A stretch of 64,000 bases of DNA from Streptomyces hundungensis (GTDB lineage Bacteria > Actinomycetota > Actinomycetes > Streptomycetales > Streptomycetaceae), in the NCBI RefSeq assembly GCF_003627815.1, contig NZ_CP032698.1:620001-684000 (forward strand). The letters run 5' to 3'. Of the stretch, positions 28,232-36,312 are shown piece by piece (the first letter of the stretch is position 1; each line of letters begins with the position of its first letter). A program made the position numbers and the translations under genes. The notes beneath the pieces were generated by a model. That model saw only the letters and a list, made by a program, of their open reading frames with translations, did not search any database and was not told where the DNA came from.

Positions 28232-29073
28232 ATGACCGAATTACAGGATTCGGCCATGCACCTCCAGGACAGCACCAAAGTCAGTTGATCAGGTAGCGGG
28301 GCGGTCCAGACCGGCGGGCGGATAGTGCGACCCGTGGGAACGCTCGGTTTGGACGTGCTCCTCCGCTCCGGGACCGCGGGTGGCAGAGCTGCGTGGACCC
28401 AGGCAAGCGGGGCCGCCTGGTTGCCCTTGGCCGACACTCGGAGGGCGTCGAGGGCACACTTCATCGTTCCGGTTGATGGGCCGCCGCCGTTCTACGGGTC
28501 AGAGGTCCCCGAGCCGTCCCCGGTCACACTTCCCGCACGGCACGGTCAGCGGATTGACGTTGCACTGCGTTTGCGAGGGTGGAATAGGTCGGTGGGTCAT
28601 TGACTAACTTACGATGGAAATCGGACGGAATGGCTCACACGGCAGTGCGGGACGCGGCTGCTAAAGGTCAAACTTAAGGTGCTCGATGTCCATGAACCGG
28701 AATTCGTCCACACTGTCAGCATTACCTCGGGTACGAGAGAGCGCAGACAGGCGCGGGGAGGCAAGTAGCCCGCAGCGAACCGTTCCTGACAAGCATTTAC
28801 TGATTGTTTATTGGCTCTGTAGCTGGAGCGGGGTCGGCCGTCTTCGAGGAACACTGGGGTGGCGCTCGACGACGGCACTCCCCAGGGTGCAACGGACTTT
28901 CGCAAAGCCGTTCTTCCGCCACCACGGGCCCAGACTGCTGACCCACGAGGCATCCGTCCTGACGCTGCTCACCGCGCATCATCCCGAAGGCCGACTCAAG
29001 GCTCCCCCATGCAGACGGCGGTACCGCCTCGGGGATGATGACCAGCCGCCGAGGCGTCGAAGAGGCTGATGCC
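28232..29073. other. 842-bp stretch without a convincing gene
   Basis: No frame on either strand has actinomycete-type codon bias together with an RBS, and short frames carry unlike compositions. It has lower GC and AT-rich patches (for example around 28602-28620 and 28795-28815). It is probably eroded DNA or an old insertion. Confidence 0.5.
28978..29039. repeat. Imperfect inverted repeat with inner palindrome
   Basis: ATCATCCCGAAGGC (28978-28991) pairs with GCCTCGGGGATGAT (29026-29039) apart from two positions. A perfect 12-bp palindrome, GGCGGTACCGCC (29017-29028), overlaps the right arm. It lies about 35 bp upstream of the 193-aa membrane gene. It could be a transcription terminator of a lost gene, an operator or an insertion-element end. 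Confidence 0.4.
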
Positions 29074-29655
29074 ATGACAGCGATCGACGGACCTCACCCG
29101 ACCACGACTGCGTATGGCACCGAACGGCCGGTCCCACCATGGGCTTCCATCACCGCCCATGCGATCCCTCTGCTCCTGCTGCCCCAGTGCTCGTGGCGGT
29201 TACCGTTCGCCTTCGGCTTTGAGATGGGGCTGGACGCGGATGGGACGATGCCGTCGTCGTTGTGGGTGTCCGTCCCCTATGTGTTCGGGCTCAGTTTGAT
29301 CACGGAGGGATTGGCACTGCTGTCCTTCGGATTGGTGCGGGGATGGGGCGAAGTCGCCCCCGCATGGCTGCCGTTCATCGGCGGTAAGCGGATCGCTTCC
29401 TCCGCGGCGATCATCCCCGCCACCCTCGGCGGCCTGGGCGCGACCGCGTTCTGGGCACCCGTGCTGCTGAGCTGGTTCGGTGTGGGTGACGCCGCCCGGT
29501 TCAGCAGTGCCGGCTGGCAGACACTGGCCCGCATCTGCATCGCCCCCGGGATGCTGTGGGGTCCGCTCGTACTGGTGCTGACCTACGCCTACTACACCCG
29601 GCGCCACCGCCCTGCCCAACACCATGGGCACAGTGGCGGTTCCGTGGCCGCCTGA
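29074..29655 (+). CDS. Four-helix membrane protein of unknown function
   Basis: 193 residues from an ATG with GAAGAGG about 8 nt upstream. Predicted helices: ASITAHAIPLLLLPQCSW, LWVSVPYVFGLSLITEGLALLSFGLV, AAIIPATLGGLGATAFWAPVLLSWFGV and ICIAPGMLWGPLVLVLTYAYY. It ends in a His-rich cytoplasmic tail (RRHRPAQHHGHSGG). No catalytic residues stand out. I do not recognise the family. Confidence 0.75.
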   Translation: MTAIDGPHPTTTAYGTERPVPPWASITAHAIPLLLLPQCSWRLPFAFGFEMGLDADGTMPSSLWVSVPYVFGLSLITEGLALLSFGLVRGWGEVAPAWLPFIGGKRIASSAAIIPATLGGLGATAFWAPVLLSWFGVGDAARFSSAGWQTLARICIAPGMLWGPLVLVLTYAYYTRRHRPAQHHGHSGGSVAA

Positions 29656-29889
29656 CAACACGTCACGGGGTCCGAACGGGCGTCACCGAGTCGGTCACGC
29701 CAGCAGCACCACACGACCGGAGTCCGTGAACTCGTCACTGCGCTAGGCATCCCCGCGTGGCCGCTGACGCCCTGCCGCCGACCCGGGTCCATCTCGATTG
29801 ACCCGCACTTTACTTGTGGCTTATGTTCCTCGCCTTGACTTGCTCCGTTCGGGACAAGCACATCCATCTGTCCCGTGGGCGGATCAACC

Positions 29890-30249
29890 ATGCATTACTA
29901 CATTGATGTGCTCAAGAAGTACGCCACGTTCAAGGGCCGGGCCACCCGCGCCGAGTTCTGGATGTTCGTGCTGATCGACACCATCATCACGGCCGCGCTC
30001 TACTTCGGCGGACCGGCTCTGGGCCTCGGCATGACGCCCGTACTCGTCTACACCCTGGCGACGGCCCTGCCGAACATGGCCGTGACCGTCCGCCGGTTCC
30101 ACGACACCGGCCGGTCCGGCTGGAACGTGCTGTGGAGCATCATCCCCATCGGGGCGCTCGCAGTACTGATCATGTGCGCCGGCGCAAGCTCGACCGACGA
30201 GTCGTACGGGGCGTACCCCGGCACCGCCGACCCGCTGCCCGCCGTCTAA
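29890..30249 (+). CDS. DUF805 family inner-membrane protein
   Basis: 119 residues. Family hallmarks are present: MHYYIDVLKKYATFKGRATRAEFWMF at the start (the [F]xGRAxRxE[FY]W motif), three transmembrane helices, and the VRRFHDTGRSGWN motif (residues ~70-82), followed by a last helix and an acidic tail. The ATG at 29890 follows GGGCGGA at about 6 nt. DUF805 proteins are membrane proteins of unknown function that often lie near phage or stress genes. Confidence 0.9.
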   Translation: MHYYIDVLKKYATFKGRATRAEFWMFVLIDTIITAALYFGGPALGLGMTPVLVYTLATALPNMAVTVRRFHDTGRSGWNVLWSIIPIGALAVLIMCAGASSTDESYGAYPGTADPLPAV

Positions 30250-30314
30250 TCCTCCGCCACACGTCGGGACCCGGTGACAGCCACCATGGCTTCCGCCGGG
30301 GCCCGACGTGTTGC

Positions 30315-30896
30315 TCAGCCGGTGGCTGTCCGCTGGTGCACCGACCGCGGGCGGTCGACCACGTCGCGGACGTCGGAAGGCGTCGACTTGCCCAGTGTGA
30401 TGCTGCTCGCTGGGCGCCCTGGCAGGACTGCGGCACGGCTGGGGCCCGCTCGGTTCGGGCTGCGGCACGGCGCCATTCCCTCCACCCAGTACCCCGACAT
30501 GCGGCGCCCCGCTTGGAAGCGCGATACCCGCTGAGCGTCGTCCCGCAATCCCGTGGGGCTGACGGTCAGGCTGTGTGTGCCGATGGCGCCGGCCGAGCGA
30601 AGCGAACACCCGAGGTCTCCGGTGAGGATGCGGGGATGTCGCCGCCACCACCACAGGTCGGGGCCGGGGAGCCTGTGGAACTGGTCGAGTGCTTGCCCGT
30701 CGTCGTCGACGGTCGCGGCCTCGTACCGGTCGTCCAGAGCTTTGATCTGACGGGCCCATAGCTGGACGATGTGTTCGTCCAGCAGAAGCCACGCCTCGTG
30801 CAGCCAGTTTCGGCAGTAGAGGTCGTTGGTGTACTCGTAGATGTCGTCGCCGTAGCCGCGCTCGATGGCGCTCACCAGGGCGGCCCACGCGTGCAC
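30315..30896 (-). CDS. Hypothetical protein, probably decayed at one or both ends
   Basis: The central ~100 residues read as a real acidic protein (YGDDIYEYTNDLYCRNWLHEAWLLLDE...ALDDRYEAATVDDDGQALDQFHRLPG). The last ~70 residues turn Ser/Arg/Pro-rich. The GTG start at 30896 has AAAGG directly adjacent, which is too close for a normal RBS. A different frame upstream ends in GEVPPPGVRQYAATSRAR and stops at the same place, suggesting a frameshift or junction. Best treated as a degraded or mis-started gene. Family not recognised. Confidence 0.45.
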   Translation of the reverse strand: MHAWAALVSAIERGYGDDIYEYTNDLYCRNWLHEAWLLLDEHIVQLWARQIKALDDRYEAATVDDDGQALDQFHRLPGPDLWWWRRHPRILTGDLGCSLRSAGAIGTHSLTVSPTGLRDDAQRVSRFQAGRRMSGYWVEGMAPCRSPNRAGPSRAAVLPGRPASSITLGKSTPSDVRDVVDRPRSVHQRTATG

Positions 30897-31182
30897 CCTT
30901 TCAGGACCGAGCCCTGCTGGTGGCCGCGTACTGGCGCACGCCGGGCGGGGGAACCTCGCCACGCGGCAACTCAGCGGAGGTTCGGCTTCGTTCACGTGAA
31001 GTAGCAGCCATCGGGGGAACACTATGGGCAGCAGCCAGTGACCTTGAGTGCTCCGGATGGGCACCAGATACGACGTCACCCGGCGGTGGTGGGGCGTCGT
31101 GGCCGGCTCCGCTCACGGTAGTGGATCCCGGCCGGGCGGGCCTGCCCGTGAGTCCGTCGGAGTCGTAGGCGAGCATGCCACC

Positions 31183-31734
31183 GTGGACAACTTTAAGCAG
31201 TTGGTTGAACGAGTCGCAGCCAAGGCAGCCGAAAGCGAGCGGCTCCGGCCCCCGGTCTCAACGGAGGCTCTGAACGAAGCCGAGCAGAGGCTCGGCTTTC
31301 CTCTGCACCCTCTCCTCGCCGCGCTGTACTCGAAGGTGGGCAACGGCGGGTTCGGCCCGATGGATGCGCTGCTGCCTCTGTCCGGTAACTCAAATCCGGA
31401 TGACGAGGAGGCCGCGGTCGAGGGCTACTTGGGACGGGTCCCGGCTACGGATGCGGACACCTGGTGGTCGTGGCCCAAGGGCGTCCTGCCCATCCTGGAC
31501 TGGGGTTGTGCCATGGTCGCGTGCGTCGACTGCCGGAACGACGACGGAACGGTCCTCCTCTTCGAGCCGAATGCGATCAGCGAGCAGGACCTGTCCCGAG
31601 CGTGGTTTGTGGATGCGGGCAGTTTGGCAGAGTGGCTTGAGACCTGGCTGGCGGGCCGGGGATGGTACGAGGAGGACGTAGCGGACGAAGGCTTCGACAT
31701 GGCGCCGTGGCCCGAGGCTTCCGCGCGGTTGTAG
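31183..31734 (+). CDS. SMI1/KNR4 (SUKH) family protein, immunity-like
   Basis: 183 residues from a GTG with AGGCGAG about 9 nt upstream. The fold is recognised by STEALNEAEQRLGFPLHPLLAALYSKVGNGGFGP (residues ~26-60), the classic SUKH opening. DWGCAMVACVDCRNDDGTVLLFEPN (~107-131) and a C-terminal LAEWLETWLAGRGW helix follow. Known of the family: many bacterial members neutralise toxins of polymorphic/RHS systems. No toxin gene is adjacent; the RHS genes are 16-30 kb away. An orphan immunity gene is plausible. Confidence 0.8.
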   Translation: MDNFKQLVERVAAKAAESERLRPPVSTEALNEAEQRLGFPLHPLLAALYSKVGNGGFGPMDALLPLSGNSNPDDEEAAVEGYLGRVPATDADTWWSWPKGVLPILDWGCAMVACVDCRNDDGTVLLFEPNAISEQDLSRAWFVDAGSLAEWLETWLAGRGWYEEDVADEGFDMAPWPEASARL

Positions 31735-31868
31735 CCGTTCCCTGGCCAGGCGGTCGATGGGGAGGGCTCCCGGCGGGGGGTGGCCCCGGATGCGGCTTAG
31801 AAGAAAGGCTTGGCGCCGGCCCATGACCACGTTCCGACCAGTTGAATCTCGCCCTGCGACGTCCCGGA

Positions 31869-32261
31869 ATGTTTGGGAAGGAGTCGGAGCTGGCCCTGCG
31901 CATGCTGATGGACCATTTGCTGTTCGCGGAGTGCCGGTCCGGGGCTTTGTCCGAGCAACAACGCGTCTGGGAAGAGCGGGGCGCCTGGTCCAGCACCGGC
32001 GTCGCGGGCGTGTTCCGCGATCTGATCCCGGAGCGCTACTACGAGTACGGCATCGCCTCGGTTTATGCCGAGTTCGCGCACCACCGCGTCTGGCTCAAGC
32101 CCGACCGCGTACTGGACGCTGACGAACATGCGGTCCTGCTGGGTGCGGTCCGCCAGTGGGCAGGCGAGGACCGCGTGTGGAGGGGCGTCGTCGACGAGTT
32201 CGGTACCCGGTCCATGCTGTTCGGCAGCAACAACTCCCGCATCGTCAGCCCCGGCAGATAG
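31869..32261 (+). CDS. Hypothetical protein with 3' end replaced by IS110 remnant
   Basis: 130 residues from ATG 31869 (a TTG at 31842 in the same frame is possible; neither has a strong RBS). The body is a helical protein (GKESELALRMLMDHLLFAECRSG...RYYEYGIASVYAEFAHHRVWLKPDRVLDADEHAVLLGAV). The last ~9 codons, after FGTRSMLFG, run into the degenerate transposase on the opposite strand, so the natural C-terminus is probably lost. No family recognised. Confidence 0.5.
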   Translation: MFGKESELALRMLMDHLLFAECRSGALSEQQRVWEERGAWSSTGVAGVFRDLIPERYYEYGIASVYAEFAHHRVWLKPDRVLDADEHAVLLGAVRQWAGEDRVWRGVVDEFGTRSMLFGSNNSRIVSPGR

Positions 32262-32545
32262 GCGACAGGCCAGCCCATGTCCCTCGCGACCGCCAGCGGC
32301 AGGGCGCCGATCGAGGCCGGCTGGTCGACCACGACCACAACCAGTACCGTTCCGTACTTGGCCTGGAGTTTCGCGAAGAGCTCGCGGAGCTTGCGTCGGC
32401 GTTGGGCAGACGCTTGTCGAACGCTTTCTTGCCGGCCGGTGTGACGGCGGTGGCGTGGTGTTCGCCCCTGCCGACGTCCAGGCTGATGCCTCCGGACCCG
32501 GTGACACCACCCCCCACATCATGAACAACAAGGCGGGGAGTCATG
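32240..32545 (-). pseudogene. IS110-family transposase N-terminal remnant
   Basis: Read on the minus strand, one frame gives GSGGISLDVGRGEHHATAVTPAGKKAFDKRLPNAD, the DEDD-nuclease N-terminus of IS110 transposases with its first catalytic Asp. After a frameshift another frame continues with VVVDQPASIGALPLAVARDMGWPVAYLPG, the next conserved block. The match stops near 32240, so less than a third of a usual ~400-residue transposase remains. It records an old insertion that truncated the neighbouring plus-strand gene. Confidence 0.8.
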
Positions 32546-32841
32546 CCGGACCCGAAGGCCGGAGGCCCCATTGTGGAGCCACGAAAAAGGTAAGGGGGTG
32601 AACTGAACGCGCCCAAGGGGATGTCAAGCAGCTGCCGGTGCCGGGTCGGCGACCGGGTTGGGGCCCGTGCGTCTGTTGGCGGGGCGCAAGGGCGCGAGGC
32701 CGGTCCATGGCTCGGTTACAGCATGCACCTCCTCTACGGCCTCCGCCCTGCGGATTTCGCGGGGCGGGTGCCGTTCTTCTGGGGGCAGGGCGATCCCGGC
32801 TGTCGGCGCTCAAGCGCCGCAAGAGCTCTGCCGGAACTACG

Positions 32842-33882
32842 TCAGATCATCAGCAGCAGCCGCGTGTGCGCAACGAGCTTGCGGTTCACGCTGGTGCTCT
32901 GTACGAAGATCGTGAAGTCGTCGTTGTGGTCCGCCTTGACGCGGACCTCCGTGTCGGGCAGGCCGAGCAGGGCGCGGGCCTGCGGCCCCGTGAACACCCG
33001 GTCCGTCTTCTTCTCCAGCACCGCGATCTGCTTGCCGGCCTGAATCTTCTCCGCCTTGCTCAACTGGTAGTACGCACCCCCCGTCCGGTAGGTGTGTCCA
33101 CATTCGACGACCCACTCCCGTATCCCCGCGTCGCGGGCCACCGGAATCAGTTGGTACTTCGCCGGGTCGACCGGGGTGAGACCCGCTGCCTCGATGGTGT
33201 CCTTGTTGACGGCGTCGGCCCCCGTGGAGAACACCGCCCGCGAACCGCGGATGCCCTGGGCGCGGCCCACCATGAACTTTTCGGTGGCCTGCTGAATGAC
33301 CTGCCCCGCCTCCTCGAGGCCCTGGGTGCTCGTGGCGTCCCATATCGCGATGTTGTCCTTCGGGAAGCCGCACTGCATGGCTTCACGCTTGCCCATCTGG
33401 TCCGGCACGAGCACGGCCAGCGTCCAGTTGTCCTGCTGCGTCGCAACCAACTGGGCTACGGCTTGCACGAGTTCCCGCGGGTTGGTGCTGGGGGCGTCGG
33501 GACAGCGGTGGCTGGCGTTCTCCTGTCCGTCGGTCAGGACGAACGTCAGGAAGCTGTGGTCGCCGTACAGCTGCGCCGTCTGCCCGAGCTCCCCTTGCGA
33601 CTTGAGGGTCGCGGCGAGCAGCGCCGTCATCCCGCCAGTCCGGTACATCTCCTTGAGGGACGGCATGCGCAACACGTCCTTGTCATAGATGACGCACTCC
33701 ACCTTGTCGGCGAAGACGTACACCGTGACACGAGTCTCCTGGTCCAACTCCTGTGAGCGGCGGGCCAGATACGTGATCTGCTGGTCGGCTACCTCGACGA
33801 CCTTCCGGCTCAGATGCGACATGGACGAACTCGCGTCCAGCACCAGGGCAACGTGATTGATGTAGTTCTGGACTCCGGGCAT
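32842..33882 (-). CDS. vWA-domain protein (TerY-like)
   Basis: 346 residues from ATG 33882, with GAGGGGAT about 7 nt upstream. A von Willebrand A domain occupies residues ~8-220: metal-site motif VLDASSSM (DxSxS) at ~15-22, a central TGGMTALL threonine and FVLTDGQENAS. The C-terminal ~120 residues contain ECGHTYRTGGAYYQLSKAEKIQAGKQIAVLEKK, an extension seen in Streptomyces vWA orphans. No signal peptide, so cytoplasmic. vWA proteins bind partners through Mg2+, often with tellurium-resistance or ATPase systems; none lies next to it. The frame stays open upstream through a GC repeat, but composition and RBS favour this start. Confidence 0.85.
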   Translation of the reverse strand: MPGVQNYINHVALVLDASSSMSHLSRKVVEVADQQITYLARRSQELDQETRVTVYVFADKVECVIYDKDVLRMPSLKEMYRTGGMTALLAATLKSQGELGQTAQLYGDHSFLTFVLTDGQENASHRCPDAPSTNPRELVQAVAQLVATQQDNWTLAVLVPDQMGKREAMQCGFPKDNIAIWDATSTQGLEEAGQVIQQATEKFMVGRAQGIRGSRAVFSTGADAVNKDTIEAAGLTPVDPAKYQLIPVARDAGIREWVVECGHTYRTGGAYYQLSKAEKIQAGKQIAVLEKKTDRVFTGPQARALLGLPDTEVRVKADHNDDFTIFVQSTSVNRKLVAHTRLLLMI

Positions 33883-34005
33883 GGGCCATCCCCTCGATCG
33901 GCTCTTCGACTCGATGCATCGATCATCGCACCCACCACTGACAATCGATCTTGGACCGAGAGGTCGCCTTCGCGGGTCGGGGAAGCGGAGGGAGCGCTCG
34001 CTGCG

Positions 34006-34160
34006 GCGGTGGCAGCGGTGGCGGTGGCAGCGGTGGCGGTGGCAGCGGTGGCGGTGGCAGCGGTGGCGGTGGCAGCGGTGGCGGTGGCAGCGGTGGCGGT
34101 GGCGGTGGCAGCGGTGGCGGTGGCGGTGGCAGCGGTGGCGGTGGCGGTGGCGGTGGCGAC
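34006..34160. repeat. GC-rich tandem minisatellite (15-bp and 21-bp units)
   Basis: Six perfect head-to-tail copies of GCGGTGGCAGCGGTG (34006-34095) are followed by two 21-bp variants with one extra GGTGGC (34096-34137) and a final run of GGTGGC. One plus frame would read (GGGGS)n and minus frames read Pro-, Ala/Thr- or His/Arg-rich tracts. It lies 120 bp upstream of the vWA start, between that gene and a lipoprotein-like remnant. Such arrays change length by slippage. Confidence 0.95.
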
Positions 34161-34229
34161 AGGGTCGGGGAACCGGTCCTGGATGGGGGAACCGCGAGCA
34201 GCAACTGGAGCAGCACACACCCGCCCGGC

Positions 34230-34776
34230 TCGGCGGGGGTGAAGGGGATCGGGTGCCGCGGATGGACGGGACGACTGTGCCGACACGTAGAGCGATGTAG
34301 CCACCGCCGGGGCCGTTTTGGGTGCCGGATGCGGTCACGGCCCACTGCTCGTCGCCGATCTTCGGCATCGGAACAGTGAGACCGTCCGCCTCCGCCCGGC
34401 CGCTATCGTCATTCGCTTTCTTGACCGCGTTGGAAAATTCATGCGCTTTTTCCGCATTGATGCAAGCCGCGGCCATGAAGGAGACCTTGGCTTCCGGCGT
34501 CCCCATCAGATAGTCGGCAGATGCCGCGACGATCAACCCCGGTCCCTGAGCCGATGTCAGAGTCTCCGCCGGCTTGGGCTGCGTCCACTTCGCGGCCAGG
34601 CTCTCTTGCGTGGGCAGCACTTGATGCAGGGAACCGCTGTTGAGCGCCGCCACGAGGGGCCCAGGGAGTTCCGGAACCTCCGCGTGAAGGGAACCGCATC
34701 GGCCGTCCAGGAGGCCAATCCGAGGTGGAAACGCAACCTCAGCCTCGAAGGCAAGCGGAAACAGTGCACGGCGCAA
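34230..34776 (-). pseudogene. Lipoprotein-like gene remnant broken by the tandem repeat
   Basis: On the minus strand the frame encodes LPGPLVAALNSGSLHQVLPTQESLAAKWTQ...AACINAEKAHEFSNAVKKANDDSGRAEADGLTVPMPKIGDEQWAVTASG...GGGYIALRVGTVV. This resembles the C-terminal ligand-binding part of secreted sensor or lipoprotein domains. It lacks a signal peptide or lipobox and a normal start (only TTG, no RBS), and after ALRVGTVV it becomes low-complexity and enters the repeat. I read it as a 5'- and 3'-damaged gene. Confidence 0.5.
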
Positions 34777-34860
34777 CCACAGCTAAGTCAGGCCGGCGCC
34801 CCCTTGTTCAGGCGAGGGCTTCACTCGCGCTGGGATTCCGTTGGGGAACGTCGGCGGGGC

Positions 34861-35319
34861 TCACGTCTGGCACTGAGAGGTGGCGGCCGTCGACCAGTTA
34901 CTCCAGGCGCCGCCGTCGGCCTTCGCGTGCACGCGGATCTCCGCCTTGACGTTGAAGGGCCCGCAGACGCGGCTGGTGTCACCGATCGCCATCGGCCCCT
35001 CGGTCGCTCCGGCTGCCACATAGGTGCGGCCGGTGCCGATCTTGACCCAGTGGCCACCGGACACGATGCGGAAGAACGCCTCGTAGGCAACGTTCACGCC
35101 GCGCGGGCCAGTGTTCCGAAGTTTCGCGTAGGCGGTGATGTCACGGAAGAAGACCTTGCCGTCCTTCCAACGCTGGGCGCTGATGCAGCCGTTGACTGCG
35201 ACCCGGCCGCTGGAGACGCCACCCCCACAAGCCACCCCGGCGGCATTCGCGTCAGCGGCGGGAATGAGCAGGGCGAGCGCGGTGGCCGTGGTCAGGGCGG
35301 CGGTACGTCGCAGGCGCAT
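34861..35319 (-). CDS. Small secreted protein (152 aa)
   Basis: ATG with AGGAAGGA about 7 nt upstream. A clear signal peptide (MRLRRTAALTTATALALLIPAADANA, cut after ANA) is followed by a ~126-residue beta-rich domain with four Cys (VACGGG, NGCISAQRW, RVCGPF, TSQCQT) and TAYAKLRNTGPRGVNVAYEAFFRI. Streptomyces have many such secreted cysteine-paired proteins of unknown role. It is monocistronic. Confidence 0.8.
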   Translation of the reverse strand: MRLRRTAALTTATALALLIPAADANAAGVACGGGVSSGRVAVNGCISAQRWKDGKVFFRDITAYAKLRNTGPRGVNVAYEAFFRIVSGGHWVKIGTGRTYVAAGATEGPMAIGDTSRVCGPFNVKAEIRVHAKADGGAWSNWSTAATSQCQT

Positions 35320-35866
35320 CGCTGGTCCTTCCTGTTGGGAATCTCGTTCTGCCGTACCGTGGAGGGCGGAGGGGCACCCCTCGGCACTCTCGCACAGGGA
35401 CAGCCCGAGCGGAACGCGACAGATACCACGACCCTCGGATGGGTGGTTCTTCAGGTTGTGGACATGCGTACGGTCAACCCGCAGGTGAAGCCTCCTGCCG
35501 ACCACACTTGCCGCGCTGTGTCCGCACCGAATACTGGGGGCGCGGTGGCCGAGCCCGTCCGGCGCTGCCCGTAGCGGCCATGACACTCCGGCTGGCGAAC
35601 CAGGCGGGCCAGGCCTGGTCTGGCCCGGCGGGGAACCTCGTGCAAGTCACGAATGGCCGCTCAAAACCTTACGCCCGCGCGGCTGTTGCCGGTCCAGCTA
35701 GCCGTGCCGCCGATCCGGCCCTTATTGCTTGAGCCATGTGGACTCGACAGTTCGTGTGACGGTGAGTGGCCGCTTGTCGTTGCGCGGCACGTACTGACGG
35801 TCAGTCATGAATCCCGTGAAGTTCCGTTCAGGGGCGCTGAGTTGAAGGCTGACCGCGTGCGCACCC
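35320..35866. other. 547-bp intergenic region with an orphan palindrome
   Basis: No gene could be supported. It holds the secreted protein's promoter and, at 35793-35805, a perfect 13-bp palindrome ACTGAC-G-GTCAGT of TetR-operator type without an adjacent TetR gene or obvious target. Confidence 0.5.
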
Positions 35867-36229
35867 TCAGGTCTCGGCTACGTCGACCGCTTCGTAGCCT
35901 TCGCGACGCATTCGCTGAGTCCCCCACGCGCCGAGCGGCCCGAGCGCTTGATTGAGCGTGCGCCCGTGCTCAGTCAGGGAGTACTCCACACGCGGAGGCA
36001 CCTCGGCATGGACCTTCCGGTGCACGAGTCCGTCCACCTCCATCTCGCGGAGGTGCTGCGTCAGCATCTTCTCGCTCACTCCCGGCAGACCGCGACGGAG
36101 CTCGGCGAAGCGGCGTACGCCATGGGTATCGAGTTCCCAGAGGATCAGCCCCTTCCACTTGCCGCTCACCACGTCGAGCGCAGCATCGATGCCGCAGATA
36201 TAAGGCCCGCGTCTCGGCGCCTTGGCCAT
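35867..36229 (-). CDS. HxlR-family transcriptional regulator
   Basis: 120 residues from an ATG with AAGGGGAT about 6 nt upstream. It shows the winged-helix HxlR pattern: GIDAALDVVSGKWKGLILWEL, RFAELRRGLPGVSEKMLTQHLREMEVDGLVHR, VPPRVEYSLTEHGRTL. The single Cys (CGID, residue 12) is in the position used for thiol sensing in many HxlR/YodB proteins. Divergent from the imine reductase, with a palindrome between them, so it probably controls both. Confidence 0.93.
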   Translation of the reverse strand: MAKAPRRGPYICGIDAALDVVSGKWKGLILWELDTHGVRRFAELRRGLPGVSEKMLTQHLREMEVDGLVHRKVHAEVPPRVEYSLTEHGRTLNQALGPLGAWGTQRMRREGYEAVDVAET

Positions 36230-36252
36230 CGCTGATCCCCTTACGAAAAGGT

Positions 36253-36279
36253 AAGTACCGCAGAAAATAGTGGGTACTT
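36253..36279. promoter_or_regulatory. Candidate HxlR operator
   Basis: AAGTACC (36253-36259) and its exact inverted copy GGTACTT (36273-36279) are 13 bp apart in the 83-bp gap between the HxlR and imine reductase genes. A third half-site, AGTAC, follows at 36284-36288. AGTAC/GTACT arms are typical of this regulator family. Confidence 0.7.
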
Positions 36280-36312
36280 CCGAGAGTACGGCCGCTCTCC
36301 GAGCATGGAGGG

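Noticed and set aside
30132..30761. Plus-strand 209-codon frame overlapping DUF805 and the decayed gene
   Set aside because: Overlaps a well-supported DUF805 gene and has Arg-rich shadow composition.
34006..34160. CRISPR array
   Set aside because: The units are contiguous 15-21 bp repeats with no spacers and no cas genes.
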